A DNA stretch of 10,028 nt from an uncultured Marvinbryantia sp. GTDB taxonomy: Bacteria; Bacillota; Clostridia; Lachnospirales; Lachnospiraceae. Below, one piece after another: positions 5,582 through 10,028 of the stretch. Both the position numbers and the translations under genes were made by a program. Below the pieces are notes generated by a model that searched no databases, was not told the origin of the DNA, and saw only the letters and a list, made by a program, of their open reading frames with translations. Within the stretch, counting starts at the first letter, position 1. Each line of letters begins with the position of its first letter. The stretch lies in contig CAKRVB010000052.1 of assembly GCA_934408725.1 (NCBI GenBank), forward strand, positions 1 to 10,028, in the 5' to 3' direction.

Positions 5582-7639
5582 TTACAGACTCAGATTTTTT
5601 AGTTCATTTCTCATATAGATTTCCAGCCGTTTTTTCAGTTCCCGGTGCGATTCCTGCGTCAGTTCCGGATCTTCTCTGCGGATTCGTTCTGCTTCTTTTC
5701 CGGCATTTTTCAGGATCTGCGCATCGGCATAGATGTCTCCGATCTTGAATTCCATGGCACCGCTCTGACGGACTCCCAGCAGTTCCCCCGGTCCGCGGAG
5801 TCTCAGGTCTTCGTTGGCAATATAAAATCCGTCATTGGATCGATTCAGAATATCCAGCCGCTTCTGATTCTGCCCATTCTCGCTTCCGTTGATCATGATA
5901 CAGTAGGACTGGTCTCCTCCTCTTCCCACGCGGCCACGCAGCTGGTGCAGCTGAGCAAGGCCGAATCGTTCTGCATTCTCGATCATCATCACTGTAGCAT
6001 TTGGCACATTCACCCCTACCTCTACTACTGTGGTTGACACCAGCACCTGAATCTGATTTTCCAGAAATCTCTGCATGATCTCATTTTTCTCCTTTGGTTT
6101 CATTTTGCCATGCAGATATTCCACACAGATCTGGGATGGCAGCTCTGTCTTCAGCTTTTCCGTATAGGAAATCACATCCTCTGCTTCGATCATCTCACTT
6201 TCTTCCACCATTGGACAGATCACATAGGCCTGATGGCCTGCCTGTACTTCTTTTGCAATAAAATCATACGCTTTTTTTCGATATGATATGTTCACCACGC
6301 AATTCTTGATCGGAATACGGTTGGAAGGCAGTTCATCAATGGTGGAGATCTCCAGATCGCCATAAAGGATCACTGCCAGAGTACGGGGAATCGGGGTTGC
6401 ACTCATAACCATGGTATGAGGCATTTTCCCGGCTTTTTCTCCCAGGGCTTCTCTCTGGCGCACTCCAAAACGATGCTGCTCATCCGTAATCACCAGACCC
6501 AGACGGTCAAATACGACTTTTTCCTGAATCACCGCATGAGTGCCGATCACCACATCTGCCTCATGTGCCGCTATCTTCTCATAAGCTTCCCGCTTTTGCT
6601 TTGCTGTCATCGATCCGGTAAGAAGCACAGCCTGAATCGGAATCCCCTGCTGTATCGTCAGCCTGGTAAATGCTTCGTAATGCTGGTTTGCCAGCACTTC
6701 GGTTGGCACCATCAACGCGCTCTGCAAGTGATTTCTCGCTGCCAGTATCATGGTCAGAAATGCAATGATCGTCTTTCCAGATCCCACATCTCCCTGAATC
6801 AGACGGTTCATCGTGCTTTTTCCGCTCATATCCTGCCGGATCTCCTTCCATACCTGCTGCTGTGCACCGGTCAGCTGATATCCCAGGCGGCTGACGATGT
6901 CATCCAGTGGGTCTGCCTCCACAGGAAATGGATTTTCCAGTTCAGACGTCTGTTCTTTCCACGCGCGGATCGCCAGAATAAATAAGAAAAATTCATCAAA
7001 AACCAGGCGTTCCCTGGCCAGCTTCAGATGATGCTCATCTCTCGGAAAATGAATCTCTTCCATTGCATAGTCATATTCTGCCAGCTGATATCTTTCCCTG
7101 ATCTCTGACGGCAGAAAATCCCGGGACAAGTCCACAGACTCCATAGCCTGACGGATCAGTTTGGTCAGCATATGATTGGTCACGCCCTTTGTCAGCATAT
7201 AGACTGGCTGCAGAGCTTTTTGTAGTTCTTCATATTGCGCCGGCTGATAAATCGCCGGCTGATCCAGCACCAGACTCGCCCCTTTCTGACTGATTTTTCC
7301 ATAAAATACATACCATTGTCCCGGACGCACTGTGTTTTTCAGATAAGGCATACGAAACCATCTGGCCATAACAGCGCCATCCCCATCCCCAAGCTGCGCT
7401 GTGGTAATCTGCATGCGCTTCACATACTGAACCGTCAGCGGCCTCAGAGCCTGCGCCAGTACTGCCACAGTCTGTCCAGCCTGCAGCTTCCCGATCTGTA
7501 CCGGTTCCTCAAACTTCCGATAATCCCGTGGATAATAGGTCAGCAGATCGTCCAGCGTCCGGATCTCCAGCTTTTCAAATAATTTTCTGGATTTCTCCCC
7601 CACACCTTTTAAATTGTCAATTGCAGAAAATCTATCCAT
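5582..7639 (-). CDS. recG: ATP-dependent DNA helicase RecG
   Basis: RecG is a monomeric superfamily-2 double-stranded DNA translocase that regresses stalled replication forks and branch-migrates Holliday and D-loop structures. The 685 residues match the family length. The N-terminal wedge/OB region (about 1-230) opens with a helix-hairpin-helix-like GVGEKSRKLFEKLEI segment at 12-26. The helicase core follows with Walker A GDVGSGKT at 283-290, motif II DEQH at 386-389, motif III SATPIPRT at 413-420, and motif VI QLRGRVGRG at 566-574. The C-terminal LRLRGPGELLGVRQSG block (612-627) is also typical. The start ATG has CAGGAG 8 nt upstream. A strong intrinsic terminator ends only about 14 bp before that ATG, so transcription must come by read-through from fakA or from a promoter further inside fakA. 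No obvious promoter fits between the terminator and the ATG. Confidence 0.97.
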   Translation of the reverse strand: MDRFSAIDNLKGVGEKSRKLFEKLEIRTLDDLLTYYPRDYRKFEEPVQIGKLQAGQTVAVLAQALRPLTVQYVKRMQITTAQLGDGDGAVMARWFRMPYLKNTVRPGQWYVFYGKISQKGASLVLDQPAIYQPAQYEELQKALQPVYMLTKGVTNHMLTKLIRQAMESVDLSRDFLPSEIRERYQLAEYDYAMEEIHFPRDEHHLKLARERLVFDEFFLFILAIRAWKEQTSELENPFPVEADPLDDIVSRLGYQLTGAQQQVWKEIRQDMSGKSTMNRLIQGDVGSGKTIIAFLTMILAARNHLQSALMVPTEVLANQHYEAFTRLTIQQGIPIQAVLLTGSMTAKQKREAYEKIAAHEADVVIGTHAVIQEKVVFDRLGLVITDEQHRFGVRQREALGEKAGKMPHTMVMSATPIPRTLAVILYGDLEISTIDELPSNRIPIKNCVVNISYRKKAYDFIAKEVQAGHQAYVICPMVEESEMIEAEDVISYTEKLKTELPSQICVEYLHGKMKPKEKNEIMQRFLENQIQVLVSTTVVEVGVNVPNATVMMIENAERFGLAQLHQLRGRVGRGGDQSYCIMINGSENGQNQKRLDILNRSNDGFYIANEDLRLRGPGELLGVRQSGAMEFKIGDIYADAQILKNAGKEAERIRREDPELTQESHRELKKRLEIYMRNELKNLSL

Positions 7640-7652
7640 CCTTTTACTCCTG

Positions 7653-7682
7653 AAAAAGGGTGACAGATTGCTTCTGCCACCC
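7653..7682 (-). terminator. strong intrinsic terminator between fakA and recG
   Basis: On the minus strand a 10-bp stem, GGGTGGCAGA with TCTGTCACCC (7673-7682 with 7658-7667, one G-T wobble), encloses the 5-nt loop AGCAA. It is followed directly by TTTTT (7653-7657). It lies 19 bp after the fakA stop codon. The recG ribosome binding site CAGGAG begins immediately after the T-run, so the terminator occupies the place where a recG promoter would normally be. Confidence 0.85.
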
Positions 7683-7701
7683 TGTATGTTATCCCTGTTG
7701 C

Positions 7702-9372
7702 TTATTCCACAGACACTACATAGTAATAAATCGGCTGTCCGCCTTCATATACTTCTACTTCGCAGTCCGGATACTGCTCCTGAAGCTCATCGCCCAGTGC
7801 TTGCGCATCCTCTTCTGTGATACCTTCTCCATAATAGACACTGATCAGTTCAGAGTCCTCGTCTATCATCAGGCCAATAGTTTCTTTGGTAATCTCTGCG
7901 ATATCCTCACCAACCGCCAGAATGGAATGATCACCAATTCCCATGATGTTACCCTCTTTGATCTCCTTATCATCGATATGGGTATCACGTACTGCATAGG
8001 TAACCTGTCCGGTCTTTACCAGAGAGATCGCTTCCTTCATAGCCTCTTCGTTCTCTTCCGGTGTCTTCGCAGCATCAAAGCTGATGATCGCTGAGATACC
8101 CTGAGGAACTGTCTTGGTCGGAATCACAATGATCTTCTTGTCCTCTGTCAATGCCTGTGCCTGATTGGCTGCAAGAATAATGTTCTTATTATTTGGGAAA
8201 ATGAAAATTGTATCTGCATTCACTTCTGCAATCGCATTCAGCATATCTTCTGTACTCGGATTCATGGTCTGTCCGCCTTCGATCAGGTAATCCACACCCA
8301 GTCCCTTAAAGATCTCACCGATACCATCTCCAATGCTGACGGAAATAAATCCCACTTCTTTATGCGGCATGGTCTTCTTCGGCTGCTCTGCTGCCTGTGC
8401 AGCTGCCACTTTCTCAGCATCCCTGATCAGCTTCTCACGATGTTCTTCTCGCATATTGTCAATCTTCATGCGGGAAAGTTCACCATAGGTCAGCGCTCTG
8501 GTAATCGCCACACCCGGATCATTGGTATGCACATGTACTTTTACAATCTCTTCATCGGCTACTACTACGATAGAATCTCCGATGCTCTCCAGAAATGCCT
8601 TAAACTTCTGTTCTTCTTCCTGTGACATTGGCTTCCTGGTCATAATGATAAACTCGGTACAATAGCCGAACTTGATATCTGCCTCTGTTCTGGTATCTGC
8701 CTGTGCAGGCTCCCCTGTGCTCTCCGGCTTCTCAATGGTATAATCCACTTCTTTTCCAAGATAAGCATCAAAAGCTCCCTTCAGTACCTGAATCAGTCCC
8801 TGTCCACCAGAGTCTACTACACCAGCTTCCTTTAATACCGGAAGCATCTCCGGTGTCTTCGCCAGGACTTCTTCTGCGTACTTCAGAGAAGTATCCAGCA
8901 GTTCTTCCATCTCCACGTTCTCTGTCAGCGCAAGCTCAGTTGCCTTGTCAGCAAATCCTTTGGCTACCGTCAGAATGGTACCTTCCTTTGGCTTCATGAC
9001 TGCCTTATATGCAGTAGCAACAGCCTTCTGGAATGCTTCTGTGATCGTGATCACATCGATCTCTTCTGTATCATGGATCCCCTTGGTGAATCCTCTCAGA
9101 AGCTGAGAAAGGATTACTCCCGAGTTACCTCTTGCTCCTCTCAGGGAACCGGAGGAAATGGCCTTTGCCAGTGTCTCCATGTTCACGTTCTCTAATCCTG
9201 CTACTTCTTTTGCTGCTGACATAATCGTCAGTGTCATATTCGTGCCTGTATCTCCGTCAGGAACCGGAAATACATTCAGTTCATTAATCCACTCTTTGTT
9301 TGCCTCCAGGTTCTTGGCACCTGCCAGGAACATTTTTGCGCAAAGTTCGGCATTTATTGTACTTTTACCCAC
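7702..9372 (-). CDS. fakA: DAK2 domain protein, fatty acid kinase catalytic subunit FakA (YloV)
   Basis: FakA phosphorylates exogenous fatty acids held by a FakB (DegV-family) partner, giving acyl-phosphate for phospholipid synthesis. The 556 residues have the expected three-part layout. The N-terminal DhaL/DAK2 kinase domain (about 10-200) carries the Mg-ATP loop PVPDGDTGTNM at 36-46, RGARGNSGVILSQ at 78-90 and VDSGGQG at 186-192. A middle domain has FGYCTEF at 235-241 and VHVHTNDPG at 279-287. A C-terminal DegV-like domain (about 340-556) has PNNKNI at 393-398. The start codon is GTG at 9370-9372, with GGAGG 10 nt upstream; no in-frame ATG lies nearby until residue 14, which would cut into the domain. 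It follows the Asp23-like gene by 15 bp, the conserved yloU-yloV arrangement, and is closed by the terminator at 7653-7682. FakB is not in the window. Confidence 0.94.
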   Translation of the reverse strand: MGKSTINAELCAKMFLAGAKNLEANKEWINELNVFPVPDGDTGTNMTLTIMSAAKEVAGLENVNMETLAKAISSGSLRGARGNSGVILSQLLRGFTKGIHDTEEIDVITITEAFQKAVATAYKAVMKPKEGTILTVAKGFADKATELALTENVEMEELLDTSLKYAEEVLAKTPEMLPVLKEAGVVDSGGQGLIQVLKGAFDAYLGKEVDYTIEKPESTGEPAQADTRTEADIKFGYCTEFIIMTRKPMSQEEEQKFKAFLESIGDSIVVVADEEIVKVHVHTNDPGVAITRALTYGELSRMKIDNMREEHREKLIRDAEKVAAAQAAEQPKKTMPHKEVGFISVSIGDGIGEIFKGLGVDYLIEGGQTMNPSTEDMLNAIAEVNADTIFIFPNNKNIILAANQAQALTEDKKIIVIPTKTVPQGISAIISFDAAKTPEENEEAMKEAISLVKTGQVTYAVRDTHIDDKEIKEGNIMGIGDHSILAVGEDIAEITKETIGLMIDEDSELISVYYGEGITEEDAQALGDELQEQYPDCEVEVYEGGQPIYYYVVSVE

Positions 9373-9387
9373 TTCTTGCGGTCCTCC

Positions 9388-9747
9388 TTAATCAATTGCT
9401 CTTACGCCATCTACATAAATGTTTAATTTATCAATCTCCATACCTGTGAATTCCTGTATACGATACTTTACATTCTCCATCAGGTTCTCGCATACTGCTG
9501 AGATACTTACTCCGTATGAAACAATCACATGAAAATCAAGGGAAATCCGGTTATCTTCCCCAATCGTTACATTGATTCCATGTTTTAAGCTGTCACGCTT
9601 AAGCAATCTCACAAGACCGTCCTTCATACTGAAAGCAGCCATTCCAACTATTCCGAAACATTCTACTGCCACACTGCCTGCATAGGTCGCTATAACATCT
9701 AAATCAATCGAAATCGAACCAAGTTCGTTATTCATACGTCCCTTCAT
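9388..9747 (-). CDS. Asp23/Gls24 family protein (YloU-like)
   Basis: This is a 119-residue member of the Asp23/Gls24 envelope-stress family (DUF322), the YloU type usually encoded directly before fakA. The sequence shows GSISIDLDVIATYAGSVAVECFGIVGMA at about 10-37, the signature N-terminal part. It continues with alternating strands (GINVTIGEDNRISLDFHVIVSYG at about 57-79), a helix and the terminal strand IDKLNIYVDGVR. There is no signal peptide or membrane segment. Some family members associate with the membrane through partner proteins, but a specific job for this one cannot be read from sequence. The start is supported by GGAGG six nt upstream; the Met at residue 5 would be too far from it. 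It is the first gene of a two-gene operon with fakA (15-bp gap) and divergent from rpmB. Confidence 0.93.
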   Translation of the reverse strand: MKGRMNNELGSISIDLDVIATYAGSVAVECFGIVGMAAFSMKDGLVRLLKRDSLKHGINVTIGEDNRISLDFHVIVSYGVSISAVCENLMENVKYRIQEFTGMEIDKLNIYVDGVRAID

Positions 9748-9788
9748 ATTTTACCTCCAGATATCATTTTCCTTGATACTCGTTTTAT

Positions 9789-9817
9789 AGTATAACAAGT
9801 TTTCGTAAAAAAGGAAA
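9789..9817 (-). promoter_or_regulatory. possible promoter for the Asp23-like gene and fakA
   Basis: TATACT (minus strand, 9789-9794) is a good -10 element about 41 nt before the start codon. At 17 bp upstream the -35 position reads TTTCCT (9812-9817), only a partial match. A promoter must lie in this 180-bp divergent region because rpmB reads the other way, so the location is reasonable though the motif is weak. Confidence 0.4.
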
Positions 9818-9837
9818 TATCTTTTTTCAATTTCTAC

Positions 9838-9866
9838 TTGCAAAATATATTCATTTCTGTTAGAAT
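9838..9866 (+). promoter_or_regulatory. sigma-A promoter for rpmB
   Basis: TTGCAA (9838-9843) and TAGAAT (9861-9866) are separated by exactly 17 bp. The expected start near 9873 gives a leader of about 55 nt. An imperfect inverted repeat, TTCGT with ACGAA (9881-9885 and 9901-9905), lies in this leader ahead of the strong ribosome binding site AAGGAGGTG (9914-9922). Confidence 0.75.
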
Positions 9867-9927
9867 ACGATTGTTGTCAGTTCGTACACGTTAAGTATGG
9901 ACGAAAAAGTAATAAGGAGGTGCTGTC

Positions 9928-10028
9928 ATGGCTAAATGTGCAATTTGTGATAAGGGCGCTCATTTCGGAAACAACGTGAGCCACTCCCATAGAAGATCTA
10001 ATAAAATGTGGAAATCCAACATCAAATC
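9928..10028 (+). CDS. rpmB: 50S ribosomal protein L28, 5' part (runs off the window)
   Basis: Thirty-three codons are present: MAKCAICDKGAHFGNNVSHSHRR and onward to NIK. This is the characteristic N-terminus of L28, a late-assembling 50S subunit protein, with the conserved GNxVSHSHRRxN core at about residues 14-25 and the following W-K-xNI segment. Cys4 and Cys7 form a CxxC, marking the zinc-binding (C+) form; the second cysteine pair would lie past the window edge. AAGGAGGTG is an ideal ribosome binding site 5 nt before the ATG. The gene is divergent from the Asp23-like/fakA operon, a neighbourhood shared with Bacillus and many clostridia, though orientation varies. Confidence 0.97.
   Translation, partial: MAKCAICDKGAHFGNNVSHSHRRSNKMWKSNIK

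Noticed and set aside
6579..6851. Minus-strand frame of about 90 codons within recG
   Set aside because: It overlaps the intact helicase core in another frame and has no family resemblance.
6416..6985. Plus-strand frame of 189 codons opposite recG
   Set aside because: It is antisense to a clear, full-length RecG and its composition (His, Arg and Cys rich) is typical of a shadow frame.
7660..8094. Plus-strand frame of 144 codons opposite fakA
   Set aside because: It starts within the fakA-recG terminator and is antisense to the conserved C-terminal domain of FakA.

Overview
The window is a stretch of low-to-mid GC Firmicute chromosome. It is most likely from a spore-forming gut clostridium of the family Lachnospiraceae. 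Evidence for this is the alpha/beta-type small acid-soluble spore protein, the CxxC-type ribosomal protein L28, the rpmB / Asp23-like / fakA / recG / rsmD / coaD neighbourhood, strong AGGAGG ribosome binding sites, and a small protein resembling a family I associate with Lachnospiraceae. Nothing here looks like a phage, plasmid or insertion sequence.

Layout from right to left, the direction in which most genes run. At the far right rpmB (L28, 5' part only) reads rightward from its own sigma-A promoter. Divergent to it, on the minus strand, come an Asp23/YloU-like gene (9388-9747) and fakA (fatty-acid kinase-like DAK2 protein, 7702-9372). A strong intrinsic terminator lies between fakA and recG (5582-7639). 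Next is a small unrecognised or DUF6465-like gene (5234-5443) with its own promoter. A spore-protein gene on the plus strand (4895-5119) then interrupts the minus-strand series. The minus strand resumes with mgsA (methylglyoxal synthase, 4319-4711), a Na/Pi symporter with a PhoU-like tail (2549-4231), rsmD (1985-2542), coaD (1447-1935) and a coiled-coil protein often labelled 'ATPase' (768-1376). A rho-independent terminator at 682-717 closes the series.

Left of that terminator, positions 1-657 hold no convincing gene. They hold a tandem array of 63-bp units, about ten and a half copies, running off the left edge. Within it a four-unit (252-bp) block has been exactly duplicated. Because 63 is a multiple of three, long open frames appear there by construction, and I do not call them genes.

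Functionally the genes are mainly housekeeping: ribosome (L28, 16S m2G966 methylation), coenzyme A synthesis, recombination and fork rescue, exogenous fatty-acid activation, phosphate uptake and the methylglyoxal bypass. The most interesting points are the higher-order repeat array, a methylglyoxal synthase homologue in which several expected active-site residues are changed, its position upstream of a phosphate transporter, and the terminator placed just ahead of the recG ribosome binding site. I see no defence system, biosynthetic cluster or clearly undescribed multi-gene system.
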